Positions 24,013-31,987 of a stretch of DNA of 43,694 bases are shown here, one piece after another. Numbering within the stretch: position 1 is the first letter of the stretch; the number at the start of each line of letters is the position of its first letter. The notes below the pieces were generated by a model, which had not been told where the DNA came from, made no database searches, and saw only the letters and a list, made by a program, of their open reading frames with translations. The position numbers and the translations under genes are program-made. Origin of the DNA: Streptomyces sp. NRRL B-24484 (GTDB lineage Bacteria > Actinomycetota > Actinomycetes > Streptomycetales > Streptomycetaceae); assembly GCF_000717715.1 (NCBI RefSeq), contig NZ_JOAI01000053.1:1-43694 (forward strand), in the 5' to 3' direction.

Positions 24013-24618
24013 TCAGAGCCAGCCCTTCTCCTTCGCGACCCGCACCGCCTCCGTGCGGTTGCGGGCGCCGGTCTTCTGGATCGCCATCGACAGGTAGTTG
24101 CGGACGGTGCCCTCGGACAGGTGCAGCCGCCGCGCGATGTCGGCGTTGACCGAGCCGTCGGCCGCGGCCGCCAGCACGTCCAGCTCCCGCCCGGTCAGCG
24201 GGTTGGCGCCCTCGGCGAGCGCGGCGGCGGCCAGCGTCGGGTCGATCACCCGCTCGCCGCGCAGCACCCGGCGGATCGCCTCGGCCAGCTCGGCCGCCGG
24301 GGCGTCCTTGACCAGGAAGGCGTCCGCCCCGGACTCCATCGCCCGGCGCAGGTAGCCCGGCCGACCGAAGGTGGTGGCGATCACCACCTTGGTGCCGGGG
24401 CGGGTCCGGCGCAGCTCCCCCGCCGCCTCGATGCCGGTCATCCCGGGCATCTCGATGTCCAGCACGGCCACGTCCACGTCGTGGGCGGCGGCCGCGTCCA
24501 CGACCTCGTCCCCCCGCCCGACCTGGGCGACCACGTCGATGTCCCCTTCGAGTCCCAGCAGGGCGGCGAGGGCCTCCCGCACCATCCCCTGGTCCTCGGC
24601 CAGCAGCACGCGAATCAT
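24013..24618 (-). CDS. NarL/DesR-type response regulator
   Basis: A 201-residue two-component response regulator. The receiver domain has the acidic pair (E8, D9), the phospho-acceptor D54 in VAVLDIEMPGMTG and the lysine in AFLVKDA. The C-terminal LuxR/GerE helix-turn-helix is at about 138-195 (PLTGRELDVLAAAADGSVNADIARRLHLSEGTVRNYLS). It is the last gene of a leftward four-gene operon (ABC ATPase, permease, sensor kinase, regulator); its ATG overlaps the kinase stop by four bases. A palindrome upstream of the operon (27638-27669) is a candidate binding site. Confidence 0.93.
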   Translation of the reverse strand: MIRVLLAEDQGMVREALAALLGLEGDIDVVAQVGRGDEVVDAAAAHDVDVAVLDIEMPGMTGIEAAGELRRTRPGTKVVIATTFGRPGYLRRAMESGADAFLVKDAPAAELAEAIRRVLRGERVIDPTLAAAALAEGANPLTGRELDVLAAAADGSVNADIARRLHLSEGTVRNYLSMAIQKTGARNRTEAVRVAKEKGWL

Positions 24619-25868
24619 TCGCGCACACTATCGGTCGCCGCGGCCGCCGGGACGGCCCTCAGCGGGACGCGGGCGCGGAGCCGGAAGCCGCGGCCGTGCG
24701 GGCCGGGGCCGGTCTCCAGCCGGCCGTCGACCAGGGCGAGGCGCTCGCCGAGGCCGGACAGCCCGTTGCCGGGGGACGACTTGCCGGGGCCGCGGCCGTT
24801 GTCGGTGACCTCCAGCACGGCGTAGCGCCGGCCGTCGTCCTCCCAGGTCTCGTCCACGGCGACGGTGCAGACGGTGGCGTCGGTGCCGTGCCGGACGATG
24901 TTGGTGACCGCCTCGCGCAGCGCCCAGGCGAGCGCGCCGGCCTCCTCGCCGTCCAGGCCGGGCCGGGCGTCGGTGAGACCGGGGGCGGCCTCCAGGGCGA
25001 TCCGTGCAGTGCTGAGCGCGGTGCGGGCCGCGGCGAGCTCGACCGGCAGGGTGGGCCGGCGGAAGCCGCTGACCGCCTCCCGGACGTCGACCAGCGACTG
25101 CCGGGCGACGCTCTCGATGTCGGCGACCTGGCTGCGGGCCTGCTCCTGCTTGCCTGCGTCCATGAAGCGTCCGGCGAGCTCGCTCTTGATGGTGATCAGC
25201 GAGAGCGAGTGGCCGAGCAGGTCGTGCAGGTCGCGGGCGAGCCGCAGCCGTTCCTCGGACGCGGCGAGGTGGGCCACCGCGGCCCGGGCCTCGCGCAGCT
25301 CCTGCATGGTGGAGATCAGCCGCTGCAGGCCGGTCATCGCGAGGCCGGAGAGGAAGCACGGCACCACGATCGCGACCAGGGTGTCCCGGTCGGCCTGCAC
25401 CAGCAGGCCGACCAGCAGGGCGGCCGCGGTGGCGGCGGCGACCCCGCCCACGCTGTACCGGGTCGGCACCACGACGGCGATGCAGACCGAGGCGTAGGTG
25501 AACAGGGTCAGCCAGGCCTCCCCCAGCACGAACGGGGTGACCAGGGCCAGCACGACCATCACCGCGACCAGCGCGTAGTGCCCGGACCAGGTGCCCGGCC
25601 GGATCGAGCGGAAGGCCACCAGCGACAGGTAGCAGGCCAGGTAGACGCCGAGCGCCGCCCAGCCGAACACCGTCGCCGCGGTGCCGTGGTGCCCGTCCAG
25701 CAGGTCCTTCACCGGGTAGACGAGGTAGATCGCCCACAGCGACATCCAGCAGAGCTTCACCAGCAGCTGCCGTCGGCTCTCCACCTTCGCGCCGGGGATG
25801 TTCCGGAAGGAGGTGCCGGGCTCCGCCGGGCCTGCGTGCGTGTCCTGGTCGACCATGCCGGCCATCAT
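24615..25868 (-). CDS. DesK-type sensor histidine kinase
   Basis: A 417-residue membrane sensor kinase. About five to six hydrophobic helices lie between residues 35 and 180. They are followed by the HisKA_3 dimerisation/phosphotransfer helix with the phospho-acceptor H215 in RLARDLHDLLGHSLSL, and the HATPase domain with EAVTNIVRHG (N box) and DNGRGPG (G1 box). This is the family whose sensors read membrane state or envelope-active drugs. ATG 25868 forms an ATGA overlap with the permease stop; the in-frame ATG 25856 is possible. It is coupled to the regulator gene by another ATGA. Confidence 0.92.
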   Translation of the reverse strand: MMAGMVDQDTHAGPAEPGTSFRNIPGAKVESRRQLLVKLCWMSLWAIYLVYPVKDLLDGHHGTAATVFGWAALGVYLACYLSLVAFRSIRPGTWSGHYALVAVMVVLALVTPFVLGEAWLTLFTYASVCIAVVVPTRYSVGGVAAATAAALLVGLLVQADRDTLVAIVVPCFLSGLAMTGLQRLISTMQELREARAAVAHLAASEERLRLARDLHDLLGHSLSLITIKSELAGRFMDAGKQEQARSQVADIESVARQSLVDVREAVSGFRRPTLPVELAAARTALSTARIALEAAPGLTDARPGLDGEEAGALAWALREAVTNIVRHGTDATVCTVAVDETWEDDGRRYAVLEVTDNGRGPGKSSPGNGLSGLGERLALVDGRLETGPGPHGRGFRLRARVPLRAVPAAAATDSVRE

Positions 25869-26587
25869 GCCGCGCGGGTGTCCCGGCGGTACAGGAAGGC
25901 CGCCGCCGCGACGAACAGGGCCAGGAAGCCGGCCAGGCCGGCCACCGCGACGGTGTCCAGGCCCTGACCGGGCTGCACGAAGGCGGCCAGCCGGTTGTAG
26001 AGGTAGACGGGGTCGAAGCGGGCGAAGACCACCAGCGAGTCGCCGACCGGGAACCAGGTGCCGCCGAACAGCGCCATCAGCATGTAGACGATCATCACGA
26101 TCGGCTGCACCGCGTCCGGCGCCGCCGCGTAGCCGAGCGCCACGCCCAGCGCGGCGAAGACGAAGCTGCCGAGCCACAGCACCGCCGCGAGGCCCAGCCA
26201 GCCGCCCGCCGACAGCTGCACGCCCTCGACCGCGCCGATCGCGAAGACCACCAGGATCGCCGGCAGCGTGGTCACCGCGCAGGCGGCGATCTTGCCGACC
26301 GTGTACGCCCGCCCGGGCAGCGCGGTCAGCCGCAGCTGCCGCACCCAGCCGCTGCGCCGCTCCAGCGAGATCCGCTGCGCCGAGCCGGTCAGCACCGCGC
26401 CGACCGCGCCGAAGGTGGCCATCGACACCATGAAGTACGACTTCGCCGGGACGCCGCCCGCCACGTCGCCGCCGCTGTAGGCGCTGATGAAGAAGACGTA
26501 CAGCAGCGCCGGGTAGAGCACCGTGAACATCAGGTACCGCTTGTTGCGCAGGGTGCGCAGGATCTCCAGCCGGATCAGGGTGGTCAT
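25865..26587 (-). CDS. ABC-2 type exporter permease
   Basis: A 240-residue membrane subunit with six predicted helices. It starts MTTLIRLEILRTLRNKRYLMF, the usual amphipathic entry of ABC-2 permeases, and ends with a helix FLALFVAAAAFLYRRDTRAA. The conserved loop SLERRSGWVRQLRLTALP sits after the second helix. It pairs with the ATPase encoded immediately upstream, with start and stop codons overlapping (ATGA). Exporters of this kind with DesK/DesR partners commonly protect against envelope-active peptides or antibiotics; the substrate here is unknown. Confidence 0.9.
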   Translation of the reverse strand: MTTLIRLEILRTLRNKRYLMFTVLYPALLYVFFISAYSGGDVAGGVPAKSYFMVSMATFGAVGAVLTGSAQRISLERRSGWVRQLRLTALPGRAYTVGKIAACAVTTLPAILVVFAIGAVEGVQLSAGGWLGLAAVLWLGSFVFAALGVALGYAAAPDAVQPIVMIVYMLMALFGGTWFPVGDSLVVFARFDPVYLYNRLAAFVQPGQGLDTVAVAGLAGFLALFVAAAAFLYRRDTRAA

Positions 26588-27552
26588 CGCGCGATCTCCT
26601 TCGCGGGCGCCGCGGCCGCCTCGTCTGCGGCGGCCTGCTCGGTGATGGTCAGGAAGGCCTGCTCCAGGCCGAGGCCGGTGACCTCCAGGCCGCGCGGGTA
26701 CAGCCCGGCGCGGTAGAGGGCGGCGACGCAGGCGTCCGCGTCGGTGGCGCGGATCCGCACGGTGCGCACCCCGCCGGCCCGCCCGCCGACCTCCAGGCCG
26801 GCGACGCCGGGCAGGGCGCGCAGCAGGGCCTCGTCGGCCTCGCCGTCGCCGGGGTGCAGTTCGAAGCCGACCCGGCGGGCACCGGCCCGGGCCTTGATCT
26901 CGGCGGAGGTGCCGTCGGCGATCAGCCGCCCCTTGTGCAGCACCAGCACCCGGTCGGCGACCGAGTCGGCCTCCTCCAGGTAGTGGGTGGCGAAGAGCAC
27001 GGTGCGGCCGGCCGCGGCCTGGGCCCGCGTGGCGGCCCAGAAGGCCTGCCGGACGGAGACGTCCATGCCGGTGGTGGGCTCGTCGAGGACGATCAGGTCG
27101 TTGGCGCCGGCCACCGCGAGGGCGAAGCGGACGCGCTGCTCCTGGCCGCCGGAGAGCTTGTCGACCCGGCGGTCGGCGATCTCGGTGATGCCGGCCTCGG
27201 CGAGCACCGCGTCCACCGCGTGCCCGCGGGGGTGGATGCTGCAGGCGAGGGCCACCAGTTCGCGGACCTTGACCTCGGTCATCAGGCCGCCGCTCTGCAG
27301 CATGGCGCCGACCCGGCCGGCCTCGATCGCGGCCCGCGGCGGCCCGCCGAACAGCTCGACGCTGCCCGCGTCCGGTTCGCGCAGGCCCAGCAGCAGGTCG
27401 AGGCTGCTGGACTTGCCCGCGCCGTTCGGCCCGAGCAGCGCGACCGTCTCGCCCGGCCGCAGGACGAGGTCCAGCCCGTCCACCGCCGTGACGCGGCCGT
27501 AGCGCTTGCTGACGTTCCGGAAGGCCGCGACCTCCCCCGTACCCGTACCCAT
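26584..27552 (-). CDS. ABC transporter ATP-binding protein
   Basis: A 322-residue ATPase subunit. Walker A GPNGAGKS is at 41-48, the signature LSGGQEQRVRFAL near 140, Walker B LIVLDEPTTGMD near 160-171 and the H-loop in LFATHYLEEAD. A C-terminal domain of about 100 residues (ARRVGFELHPGDGEADEALLRALPG onward) resembles DrrA-type drug-resistance ATPases. It heads the four-gene operon. The ribosome site before ATG 27552 is only moderate (GGAAGGA, about a dozen bases away). Confidence 0.93.
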   Translation of the reverse strand: MGTGTGEVAAFRNVSKRYGRVTAVDGLDLVLRPGETVALLGPNGAGKSSSLDLLLGLREPDAGSVELFGGPPRAAIEAGRVGAMLQSGGLMTEVKVRELVALACSIHPRGHAVDAVLAEAGITEIADRRVDKLSGGQEQRVRFALAVAGANDLIVLDEPTTGMDVSVRQAFWAATRAQAAAGRTVLFATHYLEEADSVADRVLVLHKGRLIADGTSAEIKARAGARRVGFELHPGDGEADEALLRALPGVAGLEVGGRAGGVRTVRIRATDADACVAALYRAGLYPRGLEVTGLGLEQAFLTITEQAAADEAAAAPAKEIAR

Positions 27553-27637
27553 CCGTCCGCCGTCCTTCCGACGCCTTCTTCACCGACACCGTCAGGCTCG
27601 CGCGGAAGGGGGTGCGGGCGGCAGTGCGGGCCGTCGT

Positions 27638-27669
27638 GTCCTCGGCATGACGGATGTCATGCCGAGGAC
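27638..27669. promoter_or_regulatory. Perfect 14-base inverted repeat: terminator and/or operator
   Basis: GTCCTCGGCATGAC (27638-27651) and its exact complement (27656-27669) surround GGAT. It begins 12 bases past the S9 peptidase stop, the position of a terminator. It also ends 86 bases upstream of the ABC/two-component operon. The core ATGAC-N4-GTCAT is less GC-rich than the other terminators here and looks like a dimeric protein site, so a double role is possible. Confidence 0.6.
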
Positions 27670-27680
27670 GGCGGCGCCGG

Positions 27681-29801
27681 TCAGAGCCCCAGCGAGCGCT
27701 TCAGGAAGTCGACCTGGAGCAGCAGCAGGTTCTCCGCGACCTGCTCCTGCGGGGTCATGTGGGTGACCCCGGAGAGCGGCAGCACGGTGTGCGGCCGGCC
27801 GGCGGCGAGCAGCGCGGAGGAGAGCCGCAGGGTGTGCGCGGCGACGACGTTGTCGTCGGCCAGCCCGTGCACGATCATCAGCGGCCGCTCCAGCTTGTGC
27901 GCGTCCGCGGTCAGCGAGTTGGCGTCGTACACCTCGGGCTGCTGCTCGGGGTGGCCGAGGTAGCGCTCGGTGTAGTGGGTGTCGTAGAGCCGCCAGTCGG
28001 TGACGGGCGCGCCGGCGACGGCCGCATGGAAGACGTCCGGGCGGCGCAGGACGGCCAGGGCGGAGAGGTAGCCGCCGTAGGACCAGCCGCGGATCGCGAC
28101 CCGGCCGAGGTCGAGCGGGAACTCCTCGGCGAGCGCGTGCAGGGCGTGCACCTGGTCGTCGAGGGTGACGCCGGCGAAGTCGTGCCGGATCGACTTCTCC
28201 CAGTCGGGGCTGCGGCCGGGGGTGCCGCGGCCGTCCGCGACCACCACGGCGAAGCCCTGGTCGGCGAACCACTGCGAGGTCAGGTGCGGGTTGTGCGCCT
28301 GCACGACGCGCTGGCCGTGCGGCCCGCCGTACGGGTCCATGAGGACGGGCAGCGGCCCGTCCCGCTCGGGGTCGTGACCGGTGGGCAGCAGCACGGCGGC
28401 GGGGATCCGCCGGGTGCCGGCGAAGCGGAAGGCGGGGCGGGCGGTGAGCAGCGGCGTCTCGGCGTACGAGGCGACGGTGGCCACGGCGGCGCCGTCCCGC
28501 AGCACCTGCACGCGGGTGCCGGGGCGGTCCGGGGAGGCGCTGGAGAGCACGGTGGTGCCGCCGGCGTGGACGGCGGCCGAGGCTCCGTCGCCGTCCGGCC
28601 CGAACGGGGCGACGCCGTCCGCGCCGGCCCGGAAGAGGCCCGTCCAGCCGGGCGGGCGGCCGCTGCCGGAGACGCCCTCGGAGGCGGTGAAGAGCACCTG
28701 GTCGTCGCCGACCGCGAAGACCGAACGGACGTGCAGCGCGTCGTCGGTGACGGCCTGTTCGCCGATCAGCAGGACGCGGGCGCCGCCGGCGTCGGAGATC
28801 CGCACCAGTCGGCCGTCCGGGGTCCAGGCGGGGACGCCGTCGAAGAGCTCCAGCCAGGCGCCGTCCTCCTCCTCGACGAGCAGGGCAGTGCTGCCGTCGG
28901 CGGTGTCGACCGTCCGGATCTGCTGGCTGCGCTGGTCGCGGGCCTGGACGAGCAGCAGCGGGGCGCCGCCGGCCGACCAGTGCACCCGGGCCAGGTAGGG
29001 GAACACCTCGCGGTCCCAGACCACTTCGGTGCGGGTGCCGTCGAGGTCGACCAGCCAGAGTCCGACCTCGGCGTTGGGCGTGCCGGCGGCCGGGTAGGCG
29101 ACCTCGGCGGGGGCGGTGGCGGGGTTCGCCGGGTCGGCGATCCACCAGCGCCGGACGGGCGCGTCGTCGACCCGGGCGACGAGCAGCCGGCGGCTGTCCG
29201 GCGACCACCAGAAGCCGCGGTCGCGGCCCATCTCCTCCTGGGCGGCGAACTCGGCCTGGCCCCAGGCGACTCCGTCGGCGCCGGACTCGGCGAGGGCCCG
29301 GTCGCCGCCGCCGTCGGTGCGGGTGACGCGCAGCGCCCCGGCGGTGGTGGCGTAGGCGACGTGGCTGCCGTCGGGGGCCGGCCGCGGGTCCAGCAGCGGG
29401 CCCTCGGCGGGCAGTTCGCGGGCGGTGCCGGCGGCGAGGTCGGCGGCGAAGAGCCGGCCGGAGAGGGCGAAGGCGGCGAGCGTGCCGGTGGCGTCGAGGG
29501 CGTAGCCGACGATGCCGGCCGAGCCTTCGCGGCTGCGCTCGCGGCGGGCCTTCTCGGCGGCCGAGAGGTGTTCCTCGCCGCCGCCGAGCAGGGCGGCCGG
29601 GTCGGCGGCGACCTGCTCGGCACCGGTGGCGGGGTCGAGGGTCCAGAGGCTGTTGGCGCGGTCGCGGCCGGAGCCGGAGCGCAGGAAGACGACCCGGCCG
29701 CCGTCGGGTGCGACGGCGAAGGAGCGGGGCGCGCCGACGGTGTAGCGCAGGGTCCGCGCGTACTGCCGGGGGAAGGTGTCCGCAGGGTTCTCGGTGGTCA
29801 T
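27681..29801 (-). CDS. S9 family peptidase (prolyl oligopeptidase / DPP-IV type)
   Basis: A 706-residue serine peptidase. The N-terminal two-thirds form a beta-propeller (DPP-IV-like; repeats with SFAVAPDGGRVVFLRSG, HVAYATTAGALRVTR, GFWWSPDSRRLLVARVDD). The C-terminal alpha/beta-hydrolase domain has the nucleophile in GWSYGGY, the acid in VHGLADDNV and the histidine in SGVTHM. No signal peptide is visible, so it is probably cytosolic and trims proline-containing peptides, possibly those brought in by the peptide importers further along. ATG 29801 follows a candidate -10 by eight bases; no ribosome site is seen. Confidence 0.92.
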   Translation of the reverse strand: MTTENPADTFPRQYARTLRYTVGAPRSFAVAPDGGRVVFLRSGSGRDRANSLWTLDPATGAEQVAADPAALLGGGEEHLSAAEKARRERSREGSAGIVGYALDATGTLAAFALSGRLFAADLAAGTARELPAEGPLLDPRPAPDGSHVAYATTAGALRVTRTDGGGDRALAESGADGVAWGQAEFAAQEEMGRDRGFWWSPDSRRLLVARVDDAPVRRWWIADPANPATAPAEVAYPAAGTPNAEVGLWLVDLDGTRTEVVWDREVFPYLARVHWSAGGAPLLLVQARDQRSQQIRTVDTADGSTALLVEEEDGAWLELFDGVPAWTPDGRLVRISDAGGARVLLIGEQAVTDDALHVRSVFAVGDDQVLFTASEGVSGSGRPPGWTGLFRAGADGVAPFGPDGDGASAAVHAGGTTVLSSASPDRPGTRVQVLRDGAAVATVASYAETPLLTARPAFRFAGTRRIPAAVLLPTGHDPERDGPLPVLMDPYGGPHGQRVVQAHNPHLTSQWFADQGFAVVVADGRGTPGRSPDWEKSIRHDFAGVTLDDQVHALHALAEEFPLDLGRVAIRGWSYGGYLSALAVLRRPDVFHAAVAGAPVTDWRLYDTHYTERYLGHPEQQPEVYDANSLTADAHKLERPLMIVHGLADDNVVAAHTLRLSSALLAAGRPHTVLPLSGVTHMTPQEQVAENLLLLQVDFLKRSLGL

Positions 29802-29809
29802 GGCACCCG

Positions 29810-29815
29810 ACCCTA
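29810..29815 (-). promoter_or_regulatory. Putative -10 of the S9 peptidase gene
   Basis: TAGGGT on the minus strand ends eight bases before ATG 29801, consistent with leaderless transcription. Confidence 0.35.
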
Positions 29816-30100
29816 CGGCCTGCCCGCGCGGGTGATCACTCGTTCGGAGCAGCCCCGGGCAACCGCCCCCGACGGGCCCACGGCCCGTGTCCCAGCGGCC
29901 GTTCGGCCGTCCGGAGCACCCCCGCGCCACGCTCGCCCACCTCACGGTACGTAATACGGGGGTCACCGATCGGGTATGTGTTGCTCATCGCGATACGGAG
30001 CCGGACCGTCCCGTTCCCTCCCGGTTCCGGATCGAGAGTCCGTCCCGCACGACCCGCCGCCCGCCCGGGGCGGCGCACCCGAGAAGGGGTGTGAGCCCTC
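29816..30100. other. Divergent intergenic region
   Basis: About 285 bases between the S9 peptidase and the small membrane protein hold no convincing gene. A local drop in GC at 29940-30000 contains GTACGTAATAC (GTA/TAC dyad, 29947-29957) and the eight-base palindrome ATCGCGAT (29988-29995), likely part of a promoter-operator for the rightward gene. Confidence 0.35.
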
Positions 30101-30295
30101 ATGGCTTTGTCCGTCTCCGCAGCCGTGCTGATGCTGGTCATCGTGGTGGTCCTGGTCCGCCGGTCCGGCCTGAAACTGGCGCACGCGATCATCTGCGCGC
30201 TCCTCGGCTTCTACCTCGCCTCCACCTCGATCGCCCCGTCGATCCAGGAGGTCACCAGCAACGTGGCAGGGATGATCAATGGCCTGAAGCTCTGA
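30101..30295 (+). CDS. Small two-helix membrane protein
   Basis: A 64-residue hydrophobic protein: helix one [17 protein letters not shown], a basic turn RRSGLKLAH, helix two [18 protein letters not shown], then a short polar end ([18 protein letters not shown]). I do not recognise a named family; similar short proteins are annotated as hypothetical in Streptomyces. Codon use is normal and GAAGGGG-type ribosome sequence lies 15-20 bases upstream, so the start is slightly uncertain. mshB follows 28 bases after the stop but appears to carry its own -10. Confidence 0.65.
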   Translation: MALSVSAAVLMLVIVVVLVRRSGLKLAHAIICALLGFYLASTSIAPSIQEVTSNVAGMINGLKL

Positions 30296-30310
30296 CGGAC
30301 CGGCGGTCGC

Positions 30311-30316
30311 TAGGCT
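30311..30316 (+). promoter_or_regulatory. mshB: Putative -10 of mshB
   Basis: TAGGCT ends seven bases before ATG 30324 with no ribosome site between, again a leaderless layout. Confidence 0.4.
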
Positions 30317-30323
30317 GGCGGCC

Positions 30324-31211
30324 ATGACCGCAGCCTCCGACCGCCCGCCCCGCCGCCTGCTCCTGGTGCACGCGCACCCCGACGACGAGTCGATCGGCAA
30401 CGGAGCCACCATGGCGCGGTACGCCGCCGAGGGTGCCCTGGTCACGCTGGTGACCTGCACCCTCGGCGAGGGCGGTGAGGTGATCCCGCCCGAGTCGGCC
30501 CACCTGACGGCCGATCGGGACGGCACCCTCGGCGAGCACCGGATCGGCGAGCTGTCCGCGGCGATGCGCGCGGTCGGCGTCGCCGACTTCCGCTTCCTCG
30601 GCGGCCCGGGCCGCTACCGCGACTCCGGGATGATGGGCGTCTCCGACAACGACCGGCCGGACTCCTTCTGGCGGGCCGACCTGGACGAGGCCGCCGACCA
30701 CCTGGTGGCGGTGGTCCGCGAGGTCCGGCCGCAGGTGCTGGTCACCTACGACGAGAACGGCGGCTACGGCCACCCCGACCACATCCAGGCGCACCGGGTG
30801 GCCCTGCGGGCGTACGAGCTGGCCGCGGACCCGGCGCACCGCCCGGAGCTCGGTGCGGCCTGGCGGATCGCCAAGGTGTACTACAACCGGATGCCGCGGT
30901 CGGTGATCGAGCGGGGACTGGCGGAGACGGCCGGCGCCGCGGCCTTCCCCGGCACCGCCTCGACGGGCGACGTGCCCGGCGTGGTGGACGACGCGGTGGT
31001 GACGACGGTGCTGGACGGGGCGGCGTACGCCGGGGCGAAGGCGGCCGCGATGCGGGCGCACGCCACCCAGATCACCGTGACCGAGCCGTACTTCGCGCTC
31101 AGCAACGACCTGGGGCAGCCGCTGGTGGCCACCGAGTACTACCAGCTGGTGCACGGCGAGCCGGGCGCGGACCTGCCGGAGACGGACCTCTTCGCGGGGG
31201 TGACGCCGTGA
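30324..31211 (+). CDS. mshB: Mycothiol biosynthesis deacetylase MshB
   Basis: A 295-residue zinc deacetylase that removes acetate from GlcNAc-inositol, the second catalytic stage of mycothiol synthesis; mycothiol replaces glutathione in actinobacteria. The LmbE-like zinc motif AHPDDE is at 17-22 and HPDH at 150-153; the first His and Asp/Asp and the later His are the metal ligands. Long insertions with [14 protein letters not shown] and [13 protein letters not shown] segment match MshB rather than mycothiol-conjugate amidase Mca. The stop overlaps the DUF6113 start (GTGA). Confidence 0.94.
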   Translation: MTAASDRPPRRLLLVHAHPDDESIGNGATMARYAAEGALVTLVTCTLGEGGEVIPPESAHLTADRDGTLGEHRIGELSAAMRAVGVADFRFLGGPGRYRDSGMMGVSDNDRPDSFWRADLDEAADHLVAVVREVRPQVLVTYDENGGYGHPDHIQAHRVALRAYELAADPAHRPELGAAWRIAKVYYNRMPRSVIERGLAETAGAAAFPGTASTGDVPGVVDDAVVTTVLDGAAYAGAKAAAMRAHATQITVTEPYFALSNDLGQPLVATEYYQLVHGEPGADLPETDLFAGVTP

Positions 31212-31663
31212 AGCCGCTGCAGGTGCTGCTGGGCACCCGGTCGGAGCGCCTGGCCGAGTCGCCGCCGTCGCGCGGCTTCCGGGTGGCGGCCTACACGGTG
31301 CTGTTCTTCGTGGGGGCCGCGGTCTCGTTGTGCGGAGCGTTCGTGCAGGCCCTGTGGCCCCCGTTCGGCGTGCTGCTGGCGCTGGCCGCGACGGGCGGGC
31401 TGTTCTACGGCGGGCTGCGGCTGACGGGCACGAAGCTCGGTGCGGGCATCCCGCTGGCCGGCTGGTTCGCCGTGCTGATGGTCATGATGGCGCCCCGCCC
31501 GGAGGGCGACTTCGTCCTGGCGGCCGGTCTGACCTCGTACCTCTACCTGTTCGTCGGCGCGGTCGCGGGTGTCGTCTGCGCGACGCTGCCCACCACCGCG
31601 ACCTTCGGATTCGGCGCGGTCGGCGGCGACCGGCAACGTCCCGTCAGGGACCCGCACGCATAG
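31208..31663 (+). CDS. DUF6113 membrane protein
   Basis: A 151-residue protein with four predicted membrane helices: [56 protein letters not shown] and [20 protein letters not shown]. The family designation is from recalled neighbours of mshB in Streptomyces. GTG 31208 overlaps the mshB stop by four bases, so it is co-translated with mshB; a membrane protein also follows mshB in mycobacteria. No function is known. Confidence 0.8.
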   Translation: MKPLQVLLGTRSERLAESPPSRGFRVAAYTVLFFVGAAVSLCGAFVQALWPPFGVLLALAATGGLFYGGLRLTGTKLGAGIPLAGWFAVLMVMMAPRPEGDFVLAAGLTSYLYLFVGAVAGVVCATLPTTATFGFGAVGGDRQRPVRDPHA

Positions 31664-31664
31664 C

Positions 31665-31692
31665 CCGATAGCGGAATTATCGGACATATCGG
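31665..31692. promoter_or_regulatory. Three clustered CCGATA/TATCGG half-sites
   Basis: CCGATA (31665-31670), TATCGG (31678-31683) and TATCGG (31687-31692) give one inverted pair with a seven-base spacer and one direct repeat nine bases apart. They start two bases after the DUF6113 stop, within the 324-base gap before the DPF-repeat protein gene. The inner ATTATCGGAC recurs at 36528-36537. Confidence 0.4.
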
Positions 31693-31987
31693 GATCCTTC
31701 CGATCCGGGTCCCCGCCCGGCGCTTCCCAGTATGGTGGTGCCGGTGCGGGTGCCTCCGGTCCTATCGGCCCGGGGAACGACGGCCCCGGATGCCTCGGAC
31801 GCAGGGCGGGAAGGTACCTTCAGCCCCAGTCGCGTGGCGGCGGCGCCGTCTCAGCCAACACGTGAAGAAGCTGGTGTCGGAGGGTCCGTCCGGTCCGCAG
31901 CGCGGTGCCGCACCGCACGCGGGGGGACGTCCCACTACCCGCGGCCGCCGCCCGTCGGCGCTGCCGCGAACCCGGAGCAGAGCAGCA

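Noticed and set aside
31790..31987. N-terminal extension of the DPF-repeat protein starting at ATG 31790
   Set aside because: The added 66 residues are Arg/Pro-rich without conserved pattern; homologue-like sequence begins at the TTG 31988. Kept only as an alternative.
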